Assembly (NCBI GenBank): GCA_000149265.1
Contig: CH002580.1
Coordinates: 189,787-253,786 of the forward strand
Reading direction: 5' to 3'
DNA from: Ciona savignyi
Lineage: Eukaryota > Chordata > Ascidiacea > Phlebobranchia > Cionidae
Length of the DNA stretch: 64,000 bases
Part shown: in pieces, positions 48,601 to 60,800 of the stretch
How the letters are laid out: every line of letters starts with the position of its first letter
Numbering within the stretch: position 1 is the stretch's first letter
The notes under the pieces: generated by a model
Seen by the model: only the letters and a program-made list of their open reading frames with translations
Database searches by the model: none
Told to the model about the DNA's origin: nothing
Translations under genes and position numbers: made by a program

Positions 48601-51513
48601 AGCAAAAACACACCACGGGATGGCGCAGAAGGGCAATAGCCTAAAGCTGATACAAAAACATATCATGTAAACGATAGTCTGGTCAAATTGTTGGTGCGAC
48701 GATTCGTATAAGACATGCCATTTTAAAACGATATTAATGACTAGCCCATAACGGGTTAAAAGCTATACAGAAAGAGCGGTTATTATGGGGTTAAACGGTG
48801 AACATGTTCGACTCGTATTGTATTTATTTTTGCACCTAGCGACAAACCTTTTGCAAATCGGTCGGGTAAAAATAGGACTAAGTATTATAGTTGAATAAAA
48901 AAACTTCCTGTTAAGCTACAGAATTACTTACCGCTCCAAACATGGAATCTTAACGGTGCTGATCGTCTTCCATCTTCAGTCACCCCGATAAGTTCAACGG
49001 AATACCGAATTCCGGGTCTCAGTCCACTGAAAGTTCTACTCGTTTCGCTTGGCGTCTCTGGATCGTGGATTACTGCTCTTGGTGTGATCTACAGGACAGG
49101 ATGAGACTTTTAATAGTTCATTGTCTTCGAAGGGGAAAGTTTACAAATTATTAATATATTTAATTGGGCCGGACTTTGATCCCACAGGTTTACTTATTTG
49201 TCCAGGTCAGAATTATGAGATACTCCGTATATTAGTCAGCCACATTAATCGTTTGAGCTTTAGGCCACGCTTGACCACAGTGGTATTTTCTAATACCCTA
49301 CAATACTATAATTTAACCAAATCCGACACGGTACTCTCTAATTTTATACCACCAATTTTGCGGTGCGGTAAATTTCTTTTTTGTTGCAGTGTATCCGTGG
49401 TTTTTGATGTGGTATGACACTTCTGTGACCACCACAATAGCTTTCAATATAAGCCCTAAAAACTAGCCAGATTGATTTGCTACATTTTAGAAGCACATAC
49501 AATGTCGGTGTCCCTTTTATTTGTCAGAATTGGGCGCATAAGATGTAATCGTATAAGTGATAATTATAAGAAACAGCATGATTTAAAATGTATAATATTA
49601 TAAAGCAAATATAAGTTGTTTAAAAATAATTTTATGGTCACGTTACGGTTGCCTTTAAAGGTAGTTTTGTTCACTTATTGGTCGGTTGGAGCCGCGATCT
49701 TGATTGACACCTAAATAATAGCCTTGATTGTCACGTTAATAATGCCTTGGCCTGCTTGGGTTAAAGTGGCCAAATGTGACGTGAAGATGATGTATTGCCG
49801 AAATCGCAACACTTAATTATCATTAAAAGCCCTAGGGCAATGTATGAAACATTCCACCATATAAAGTAGCCCGAAATGGATCGGACTGAATTTCAAACAC
49901 GATATCGTAACACGTCATAGAAACATTTAACTTTTGGCATTTAATTAAGACATAATCTTGGATCAATTGTAGTGTTTACGTTTAACTATTGACCCTATAT
50001 CAAATTATTTTACCTGAGACACTTTACTGGTCAATCTTGTGAAAGTTATAGGTCTCCTAGACAAATTTAACCAAAGTCAGTCCAAATTCACTATACGTCT
50101 TAAACGAACCGTGTGATCAAAAGTAAATGTTAACATTAAGTTAACTTGTTTTTGCCTTTAAACCGTCCCAAGCAGTTTTATCTGTTAGCTTCTTGCGGCT
50201 TTTTTTATTGTAACGTCACTTTATTATTCGGTTATTTGGAATATAGTGCCATACTTCTTACTCCTTTAGTAATCTGTTGTTAATTTCTAGACCACATTAT
50301 GCTTAATTGGATTGTTGTGGATTTTGCGGGGAGCGATTATGTGAACCGATTTACACGTATTTTGCGGAGGACGTATGGTCAATGATCTTTATGAGAGTTA
50401 CCGCCCAGTTTTTCATTAATATTCTATTAATAATTAATTAACAGTATAGGCTTTCGTAGAGAAACACAAGTTTTTTGGGGGTCACTGAAATAAACAATTG
50501 CATTCATATAATAAGACAAACTATGTTTTCCGTGGGTGTAAAGTGTAGGTTATAGGACACAGTGGCCATATGTCAGACTGGTGACTATTTCGACCTAGAC
50601 AATATTCTGCGTCTCTGTGAACATATCTTAATGACCAAACAGGGTGTTCAAAATTAAATTATAATAAATAATGAACACATTGCAACATCTACAGCAATCG
50701 GAGCGATCTAAGTTTCCCTATTGACATTTTCCCACTTCAGACATAATATTGTATATCCTATCCTGTTACAAGTAGTGCTTCAACATTGTCCACACTATTA
50801 AATTGGTGGATAAATTTAGTGTATTGATAAAAAGTATTTTATTCTGATTACGACTTACACGCAGTCAGAGAAATGTACACATTCCAGATATGTTATGTAA
50901 CGAGACATGGCGCAAAATAAATTGACTAGTAAAAATGTTACATACAATAACCCAAATTTGTCACCTTAACGTTAAACGACGAGTAAGTGACAGTAGCAGG
51001 TTGCCGCCATTCCACGCGCACAACGGTATTGGTTCTGAGAGGAACTCTCAGAGCAATAGGAGTAGGGAGCATTTGGCCTAAACCTGTAAAAATAAAACTT
51101 CCCGTTTAATATTTATTTCGGAACCTTTACATACTTTGGAGTATTTTAATTTGTGTGATGCTTAATACAGTAGACTACAGTGTTTTGTCGATTTAAACCT
51201 GCGTCATTTATTAGATGGTTTTAATGTGTTAGATGTATTTTTTCCCGGTAGATAACACCGACGAACAGTGCACCTAGTACTGTAGCCTTGTAATATACAG
51301 GTTGTTTTCCGATCGCCACCCAGATCAATGTTTTCTCCCTGGGTGGGGCGTTTAACGGGAGTTTTTTACTGCAAAATCTTCGTCAACCCAATTAGGGAAT
51401 GCTGTGACGAATTTCTAAGTTCGATCTATGTAAGCCCACAACCGAAAAAATAGTAAAAACTTACCCAAAGTAGCCATAAGCAATACTACAGCAAGCGATG
51501 TCGTCACACCCAT
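42686..51513 (-). CDS. secreted FN3-domain protein with C-terminal galaxin-like repeats, copy 1
   Basis: Fourteen exons on the minus strand: 51513-51465, 51083-50965, 49088-48932, 48375-48235, 48006-47890, 46959-46870, 46565-46466, 45793-45612, 45185-45055, 44692-44524, 44293-44133, 43679-43514, 43292-43179 and 42780-42686. They sum to 1791 nt (596 aa), with GT-AG junctions in frame throughout. It starts with a signal peptide (MGVTTSLAVVLLMATLG). Five FN3 modules follow at about residues 17-108, 109-224, 225-318, 319-418 and 419-527; typical LRPGIRYSVELIG or LQPGTEYTVDVYS strands are visible. Residues 528-596 hold two galaxin-like repeats (DACCGNRPYRSRTHSCCG and LCCGTIPYIAPGRTCCENG). N-glycosylation sequons occur (NFT, NIT, NGT). 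There is no membrane segment, so a secreted extracellular-matrix or cuticle-like role is inferred; galaxins are known from coral skeleton matrix. The tandem paralog lies upstream at 54834-63870+. Confidence 0.83.
45839..45908. repeat. 35-bp tandem duplication
   Basis: Two adjacent 35-bp units starting GAGAGATAGTTCTAA differ at three or four positions. They lie in intron 7 of FN3-galaxin gene 1, beside the SINE. Confidence 0.8.
46060..46375 (+). repeat. tRNA-related SINE, copy 3 (best preserved)
   Basis: This is the cleanest copy of the SINE, antisense in intron 7 of FN3-galaxin gene 1. Its first 20 bases, CGGCCCGTTGGTCTAA, are duplicated (46060-46078 and again from 46080). The tRNA-like head carries the A-box-like TTGGTCTAACGGTTAAGTGCG and a CCTTTCAATCGAAAGG hairpin. 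The tail is ATATCCTATCCTAT. The small open frame across it is not a gene. Confidence 0.8.
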
Positions 51514-54500
51514 TGTGTATCGTTTCGGATTCAGGTGTGTTTTAAACCTTTGCTTAACACTATTTTTCTTATATCTAATGATGAAAGCAGGTTAAACGAC
51601 TGGATCATCAAGTGTCTATAAATAAAACTTAACACACCACTGTCGTTTATTTGCACCACACATTTATGTTTCGCTAAATAATATATTATTACATATTAAA
51701 TTTTAAAAAGCAAATAAAATTTAACTATGATTCAACTTTCCAGTACCGACTTTCCAAAACTTTGTACATATCTTGAATAAACACTTTTTAGGGCGCTTAT
51801 GAGCACAACTGATTATATCGCAATACCCAGCCAATCAGTTTTGTAGATTCTATCACGGACGTGCTACTTAGGAAACGGACTTGTTGTTTTGTCACGAGTT
51901 AAGCCTTTGAAAACTAATTATTATCCAACACTCGAATTTTATACTAAACAACTAAATCTCATAATGCTAATCAAGCCATCGCCCCTCAATAACCTGTCTA
52001 TGATTGCGTATCAACATAAACTGTTTCCACAATCGAAGTCTTACTTAACCTCAGCTATGGAAACCGTTGTCTGACGCAATGTTAACGCTAACGCGTATTA
52101 ACATTACCCACGATTTTTTCAGCCTTGAATAAATAGCTTCGGGCACTGTACTCCAGTAATTCTAGAGATGCAATTACGCATTGTACCGAATCATGTTGGT
52201 TATCTCGAATCTGACGTCTTGCCCGCGGGGGACTTAAGCGCATTGATGTCACTTATGATTTACAACGTGAAGAATACGACCTATTTGAAATAAAATCGTT
52301 GAAAATAAAATAAAATTGACTGCAATCTTTAAATGAAATTAATACAACCAAAGAGGTTATAAATAAAATTAATTACAATTCAATAAATCCTTCGGGACGC
52401 TGCACAAATTATAATACATTTTTCGTTTATTCCGTATTTACTATTTATTTGATTTTCATAGCAACTGACACTCCTTTATTGTAACGGATAACGACGCATT
52501 AATAAAGTTAATATTAAATTCCATTAATATACATCATGTCTTTACATTTGACGTTTCCAAACTAGAACTTGTATACCAATGTTTATCAAACCCGGGTTTT
52601 ACACAGTACACGATATAGACCATTTAAATGTATTAGAATTAGAATGACAAACAAATTATCAGCTAAACGATAAAGGTTTGTTCCCAAATACTAATTAAAT
52701 AGTCACATACCTCTCATTTGAACGGAAAGTATATTAGGTCAACTATTATGTTAGGTCAAGACATTTTGAGTTTATAATTATGTATTAGACTGGTACTTTA
52801 TAAATAATATGTAGCTGTACGAGGACAATGGTGTCTTCAGCGGCCAAACACGAGATTTAAATTATAGCTTTATTTCCAAATCAATAATACAATTATTATT
52901 ACAATTTATTGTGACCATTTAAAATGATTTTGTATATACGTACGTGTGGTTTTGCAGTACATGTACCACAGTATATTACACATAAAGCTGTCCTAAGTTG
53001 TTGGCAGATTCCTAAGAACAAGTTTAAATCTAGCTTAATTTGTAATCTTATTTATCGAATGCTTTATGCGTATTAAGTTAAATATTTTAAATGCCATGGC
53101 GCCAGTAAGGCCATCACGATTTATCATTACATTGTCGATGGTAATTTTACAACCTTAGACGATAAAGCTTATCGGTTTAATGTCCTACAGTGGCATAAAT
53201 AGCAATGATCTAGTGGTCTTTGTTTTAAAGGGTTCTATTAAGCAAATGTGTAAATCTAAACGAACATAATTTACAGTGTACACTTATACCATTTGGTAAG
53301 ATAATTTCGCTATTACACCAGGTAGAGTTTTTACACTTTTTGTATCTGCGACACGCTTATGACAGTCATGCTGTGTCGTCAGCACTTCGACATAAACCGG
53401 CTGTGCAATCGGAATAAATCTTTCAGTAATGCTAACTTCAGTAAATTTAATTTCATGCCTAAACGCGGATTGAAAGCTTTGCGAATTACCGATTTTTTGA
53501 TTCTAAGGATTTTGGGATGACTGGTTGTATTCCGTTGGGCTATTTATTACAATTCATATTCAGGCACAATAAGGCCTTTGTAGCGTATTAATGAATTAAG
53601 TAGAATAACGTTTTCGGGAAACTACAGTGGTTTTAATGAATCCAGGAAGGCTAATTACCTTCAGGTACTCCAGGGAGTTAGGAAGTTTCTACATACATCA
53701 AACATTAAATGTTAGTTTCTATACATACAATAACCACGTTGTCCAACAAACAGAAACGTTTTAAACCAATTAATTAACTGCTTGAAAATGTCGCAAGTGC
53801 ATGCCTGTCTCAATCACGTATCACAAATCGTAGTTGTTTGGGTGATTCCCTGCTTCCCCCAGTTATTCCCCAAAGTTATTTCCCAAATCTAAAACACCAT
53901 AGATTAACGGACTAACGATCCACCAAATATGATGTCATTCTTGTCATGTGCTATGCTCAAAAAAATCCTAAAAAAACGGTTTGGTTTTCATAAACCCAGG
54001 GGAATTTTCGTGCGCATATCACCTAAAATATTGTGCATATAGTTCATATTCTATAGCTTCCTTAAGTTTTAATGAGATTCTCGTAGCCTACTGGTAAATG
54101 TTGGGGCAATTGACATGCCTGTCATGCGTTTGACAAAAAAACGCACAAACAATTTGTGCTCTTTTTTCAAAAGAAGCCCATAATAACAGCATGAAATAAA
54201 TCCAACGTAATAACCAACCTTTGATGTAACTTACTTTAACAAACGTTCATCATTTAGCTCATTAATTATTATTAATGGGTGGAAAAATATTATTGTTTTG
54301 GTCCGGTTTATTTTCTCTTTTTTCGTCAAACGGGGAAGTCTTGTGCGCCTGACACTTTTATTATGGTAGCTAACATGACCTACATATACACGAATACACT
54401 ATGATGGGTTTTATCCCGACGAAAATTCATAGACTTACGAAATACTATTCTGTCAGATATTGGTCAATTAATCAAAAATGTTGAAAACGTACTTATTTTT

Positions 54501-54817
54501 TTACTTAAAAAATCCTTAAAATTAGTAACCATATTGTCATCAAATGCATTAAGGGATGTCTTGTCCGTTCGAAATCAACTATAGGAGTTATTAAATCTTA
54601 CTAAAACTCTTAAATTGTTTAATAGTTTCACATTTTAATAGCTTGTGTTTGTTAGGCGAAAGGTAGTATATGAAATACTGCTGTTAGCTTATCTCCTGTA
54701 CCCTTGAAGAAAACAATTAACAGACGTTGCCTTATACCAGTGGTCCAATGGATTAAACAATAAATAACTCCCGTAATCTAACGGTTAGTACTAGATAATA
54801 ACCCCATTGCTTCGATG
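51514..54817. other. intergenic DNA between the two FN3-galaxin genes
   Basis: About 3.3 kb holding the promoter side of copy 1 and the 3' side of copy 2. I see no gene. A TTTATTTATAG segment about 100 bp upstream of the copy 1 start codon (near 51.61 kb, minus strand) could be a TATA-like element, but AT richness makes this weak. Confidence 0.4.
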
Positions 54818-54823
54818 TTTATT
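54818..54823 (-). promoter_or_regulatory. polyadenylation signal of FN3-galaxin gene 2
   Basis: AATAAA on the minus strand, 11 bases after the stop codon of the last exon. The closeness to the stop parallels copy 1, where an AATAAA overlaps the stop. Confidence 0.4.
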
Positions 54824-54833
54824 TAAAGTTGAA

Positions 54834-57800
54834 TTAATTTTCTCTGCGGCATGGATTAACAATTTCCCCTTGTCTACAAATCTGGCACGCATGATGGACG
54901 TACGCCATTCTGTCGCAGCACCGACGTCTTCCATCTATTGGGAAATATTCAGTAATCAGTATCGTTACATAGTAAGGTTAAAAATAAAACATTTAATTTC
55001 AGAGCCTTAGCGCTGTGCAGATAGAATATTTTGAAACTTACCGATTGCGATAATATTTCTTCCGCAACACGAATGTGTTCCCGAGTAATAAGGACGAGCA
55101 CCACAACATTCATCTGGTTTCACGCTATTTGGAATAAGGTCTACAAAGAGCATATTTAGAATTAGCACATGTTATTTGATCGTTGTGTTCAAATAAAATA
55201 TTATTATATGCGAAGAATTCGCAAATGCGAAGGAATTCGCAAATGTGAATAGATTGGATTTTGTATGTAAACCATCGCGAAAATTAGCTGGGAATTGTGG
55301 TCACCGACTGTTCAACATAAATTTGTAACTTCTATGTAAATATTGGTTTTCTGTTGGCGAACATGGTAAGTGAAGCGATCTTCCAAAAGTGCTTCACCTT
55401 CTGTGTATATTCAAGTAAGATGTGGAACCGCTTGTTTTCAGGGGTATGGTTAGTACATGGGACTACCGGCCACAGAATAGACGCATGCACAAAATTATTG
55501 ATAGCTATAGAAATAATTGCATAAAACAAAAATTTTTGGAAAACAAGTAAGACAAAATAATAAAAAAAATCTAAAAGTTCTTACGTTGTCCTAACCCAGC
55601 GATAATGCAAATTAGTGGTTTGGCTACAAATAATGCTTGTGATACAAAATCCCTCGGGCCAGGGACCAATGAGTTCTGACTCGCTCGGATAGTTATCTGG
55701 GGACCTTCTATGTCATTTGTTACACAACGTGCATGAATAAAGTACGCTGGATCCAACGGCGCGCCGAGTAAGAATATTCCCTGTAAAGAAGTAAATATTA
55801 ATACCGTTTAGTTGTGCATTTTTTATGAGTTACGGTTAGTGTTTGCCATATTTAAATGTGCATTATTATATTGACCAAGGTAAAGTATGAATTCAATGAT
55901 AATAAAACATCATCTTGTCATCCCTTACTCAACGAAAATGGACAATAAATATGTTGTTATGAATTTGAAAAAGCCAATAATTACTGATCATGAAGCCTTA
56001 GTGCCGTTTTCTGTTGAAAAAAACTATGTTAGCTACCAAATAATGAATTAGTTGTTTAATATCCATGTACTATTAAGGTCCACATTGTTAGATTTCTATC
56101 CACATTAAAGCATTCCCGGAAATACCAACAAAGCTGATGTCTCCTCCTTCAGCATACCATTATTAGACAATTCACGGGGGATTTTTTTAATATGGCGATT
56201 TTTTTGAAAAAAAAAATGCACTGAATAAAACTACGCAATGATTAAACCAATACATATAGAGCGCTACGCTACCCAAAGTTTGTGTGTGTGGAAAAAGGCA
56301 TTTAATTAACAATGATTGCACCCGTTGGTTTTATGGATTAAATAGGCAGTACACAATGCCTATAATATGTAAACAAAATACAATACGACAGAAACCCGAG
56401 TGTTAATTCGTGCAAACAATTTTTATGTTTTCCATCCGTGAGGATAAACACAGTATTCGGTTTAACCTAAAACAAACTAAAACTGACTTACGTCCGTTAT
56501 GTTTCCATACACCGGCCTAACCGTTCCATTTACACCAGGGCTATAAAATACTTTGACGTATGGGCAACTTCCAACTTTCGGCTGTGCGAAACTGACGTGT
56601 ATTCCATTGTCCTCTTTGGTAAGTCTACTGATTACTGGATACGAAGGAACTAAGAATTAAAAAAACGTCGTTAATATATGCCGTAAAAAACAATTTTTAT
56701 AAGCTATGAACAATCTAGGAATGTCAGCCAAGTTTACCATCATTTGTAAAACTATATATACAGTGCATGCTGTATGTTAATGCACGCCGAATTCCCAGGT
56801 TAAACAACTACATTTGATGAGTAGTAGAAACTGTGTGTTCCCGAGTCACCAATTCAAACTTGTTCACCATATACTGGTAAAGACTTATATTTTTGTTGGT
56901 CAACAAAGAACAAACTTTTTCTATATCTTTATTTCGTCATCGATTTGTATTGATTTTGATCAACCGTGTATTTCTAACCAGTGGAAATTGTGCGGTATAC
57001 ATTTTGGGGATTTTCCGTTTTAAACTGTGATATTTTAATTCAACGTATTCCACACTTTTACAAGTTGCTTTAAAGTTTTAAAAAATATCCGATAACGATT
57101 AAGGCTACCTGGGTTGGAAGGGGAATTTCCATGCAAGAGACTAAAGAATATAAAAAATACAAATAAGTATTAAAACAATACAGTAATGGAAAATAACTAA
57201 TAAATTTAAAAATAGCCCAGTTTTACCCAGAAATCCTTATAAATATAAGAACCAAACCTAATTATAACGCACCATTTACACCATCGTTATTTTTTGTCTT
57301 TATCGATGGGTGTTGCATTAAAGCGTCCGGATTTTTCATGTACGTGGTGATCGTGCATTATATTTATGACAAAATTTTAAATGTTAGAAGTGTTCCAGGA
57401 TTAAACTGGTAACCGTTATTTCGAGATCACAAACACCATTTACACGATCCTTTAAAATTTAGGTAGAATATTAAAATCCAGTCTCGAGATGTCTGCTAAC
57501 AACACGAAAAAAGTTAAATACTTGAAATAAATCCGATTTTGCTTTCACTAATCGTTAGAAATCCTTTTGGTCAATAAATTCTCTGTTTGGCCATACCTAG
57601 ATAAGATTGCCTAGAAATTCTTAAAAGTTTTGATCCAAGTCAATAACTCTTTTTGAAAGAAGGCATACCTAATACAATCATGATTCAGAAACAAATCACG
57701 ATTTTTTTCTCTATAGTTTTCGTTTTCTTTTGTGTTTAAGACAACATTGGTTACCGGACTAATATTTCGCCAAATCAGATCTAAATTCAAATATCTTGCC

Positions 57801-60800
57801 AAGCGTTATTATCGAAGAAAGCTTATTCCCCGTACATGTTTTTTTTTTTATGACTCCGGGGTATTCCCTTAGATTTATCACCAATTTTTGGGTTTCTGCA
57901 TGTATAGATAATGTTATCTAACAATTTTTACACATTCAATCCGATTAGATCCTGATTGAAGATGTCGGGCGAAATCGCTCTGACAATCATGAGTTAAAAA
58001 CGTATCTTGATTTTTTAAGGTAAATCCCAGGGTAAATGTCTGCTTTCTTGTATTTATAAACACAGTGACCAACATTCCACCTAATCCAATCGAAATTGGG
58101 GCTGACGTCTTGTCAAGCGCAACGTTATCAAGTCCATATTGTCAGGCGCTATAGTTTATTAATTTTTCAATAAAGTGAATATTTTTTTAGTAGAAGTTTC
58201 TTTTATGTATTAGCGAATTTCGTTAAATTTAGCTATTTCAGTTCCGAGATATCGGCTTTCATATAACATCAAAGCCGAAAATGGTATCGTTTTTTACAAT
58301 TTTTGTTCTATTGGGAATTTATCTTAAATATGTGTCTTTGTACTTGTAAGATTTATCGTCGCAATTATTGTTTATATTATATCGATGTCACTAGGGAATA
58401 AGATCGGTATTGTATTCCCTTTTTTCCCGCAATTTCACCGAACTATAAAACGCTTGTTTTTTACCGCATGAGCATTATCGTGAGGTAATCGGTCTTTTGG
58501 TAGTATGTTTTGGAATTAACGGTTAGAAAGATGTGTATGACGTGCTTTGGCTCCTGTTCAGCCACAATTTGGTAGATATTGGCTTTATTTCTCAAACTAG
58601 TAATTTTTGTGATAATTAAATTGTACATATATTTTTCCTTAGAAAACCGTCATTTCAAGACCTTTCATTTTCGCCATCATTCAAATTCGAATAAATTCAC
58701 AAGTTTTGGACAATGACGCGTTATTTCAAACTCTGAATAAAGGACGCCGTCTATAAGCATACTGCAACCTCTCATTAAGACAGGTGTTAGGAGCCAGCAC
58801 CTTGTCGGGAAGTTACATCGTTTTCAAATTTCTTGGACTACCGTCGTCGTTCCCGTCCAGTCGTCGTTCTCGTCCAGTCGTCGTTCCCGTCCAGTCGTCG
58901 TTCCCCGTTGCCGATTCCCGTTGACGATTCCCGTCGCCGATTCCCGTTGACGATTCCCGTTGACGATTCCCGTTGACGATTCCCGTTGACGATTCCCGTC
59001 GCCGATTCCCGTTGACGATTCCCGTTGCCGATTCCCGTTGACGATTCCCGTTGCCGATTCCCGTTGCCGATTCCCGTTGCCGATTCCCGTTGACGATTCC
59101 CCTCGCCGATTCCCGTTGCCGATTCCCGTTGCCGATTCCCGTTGACGATTCCCGTCGCCGATTCCCGTTGACGATTCCCGTTGCCGATTCCCGTTGACGA
59201 TTCCCGTTGCCGATTCCCGTCGCCGATTCCGGTTGACGATTCCCGTTGACGATTCCCGTTGCCGATTCCGGTTGACGATTCCCGTTGACGATTCCCGTTG
59301 ACGATTCCCGTTGCCGATTCCCGTCGCCGATTCCCGTTGCCGATTTCCGTCGCCGATTCCCGTTGCCGATTCCCGTCGCCAATTCCCGTTCCTGAACGTT
59401 TTCAATTCCGTTATTCCTGCTGATAAGCCGCAAAATGAAGATTCCAAAGACTTTAAATTGTCTCAAACAACTTTACGTGGATGCCGAAAGGCTAATGCTT
59501 TCTCCAGTAGGTAGGACGTCACTACGTAAGCTCATACCAATAATCGACCGCGTATTTGACGAGCTAATGGACTTATGTGTAAATTTTCCAGAAGATCAAC
59601 GGCTTGAAGATGTTTACATATCAAGAACTCAGTTAAAGAGTCAGAAACGTCAGTTCGATACGCATGTGCGTCAGTGGTTAAATAAAGCTGAATCACAATT
59701 AGCAAGGACTAACCGCTGTACGTCGAGCATAATTTCTACTGCAAACTTTATCCGGAGTGAACGCCGAAAAAGCCAAATCAGGTTGAAACTCGCCGAACTT
59801 GCCTACAAGCAAGCTATGGACAGGTTGTTCGAAACACGCAAGCGTGCAAAGGAGCAAACAGATCGTGCTGCTGAAAGGAGACGCGTAGCAGCGAAAGAAG
59901 CCAATCAAAAAGCCCGCGAATCTATAGAAGCAGAGCGTGTCGCCAACAAAAAACAACCAGAATTTGAATACGCGAAGGCAGTTTCTAAAGCTCGAAAAGA
60001 TGAAGAAATCTTGGAGGCTCTAGACTCGACCTCACCAACATTACAACCCAACGTTGTTACCGTAACTACAACGAACAACCGCACTACAGTACGGCCTTCG
60101 CTTGCAGACGCTCGATCCAACTTAAGCGATCACAAGAAATCAGTTGCAGAATTAACGTCGCCACGGACAAGTACAAAATACTTTACCGGGTAAGCCGTAG
60201 ACACCAACCCCCGCCCCCGTGTGTATTAAGCACGAAGCGTATTTGGAAATAAGCGCAGCCTGTTGAAAATCGATAAATGCTGCACCAGTATCAACACCGG
60301 CCAAGGTTTATATAAACGTTGGTTCCCGGTCAAGTTCGTTACGCAGACAAAGAGGTTGCTACCTGTGCATTTATCGATCAAAGTTCCACGACAACACGCT
60401 GTGAGGAGTCGATCGTAAGTTCACCAAAAGCTGCTGGTAATTCACGTTGTATTACGTTGCAAACCCTAACATCATCTCGTGTTTTAGATACAGTGTCCCT
60501 TGCACTCTCTGCCCAGCCTGTGAAGGGTGAAGATTGGAATAACCTCCCCGACGTCGTTGCTGTCGATAAGATATATAAGAATCCTAATGTATTACATGAT
60601 CCGCAGGCGTTGCAGCGACACCATTATTTGCAAGGTGTGAAAATTCCACAGATCGAAAATGGATCAGTCAAGCTGCTAATCGGGGCGAAGGTTCCCCAAG
60701 TTTTCCGTGTCGAGTCTATGAGAAGCGGAAATGGTCGATGTCCCGACGCTGATCAACGAACCCGTCATAGGATGGTCACTTCTAGGCCCCTGTGGTGATA

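Noticed and set aside
54735-54795. Another SINE or tRNA-like head (GTGGTCCAATGGATTAAAC, ATCTAACGGTTAG)
   Set aside because: Match is too short and the body of the SINE is absent.
58813-59466. Long minus-strand reading frames (over 200 codons) with a 13-residue repeat across the minisatellite
   Set aside because: The 13-bp repeat has no stop on that strand in any frame, so open frames are automatic; there is no promoter or splice context.
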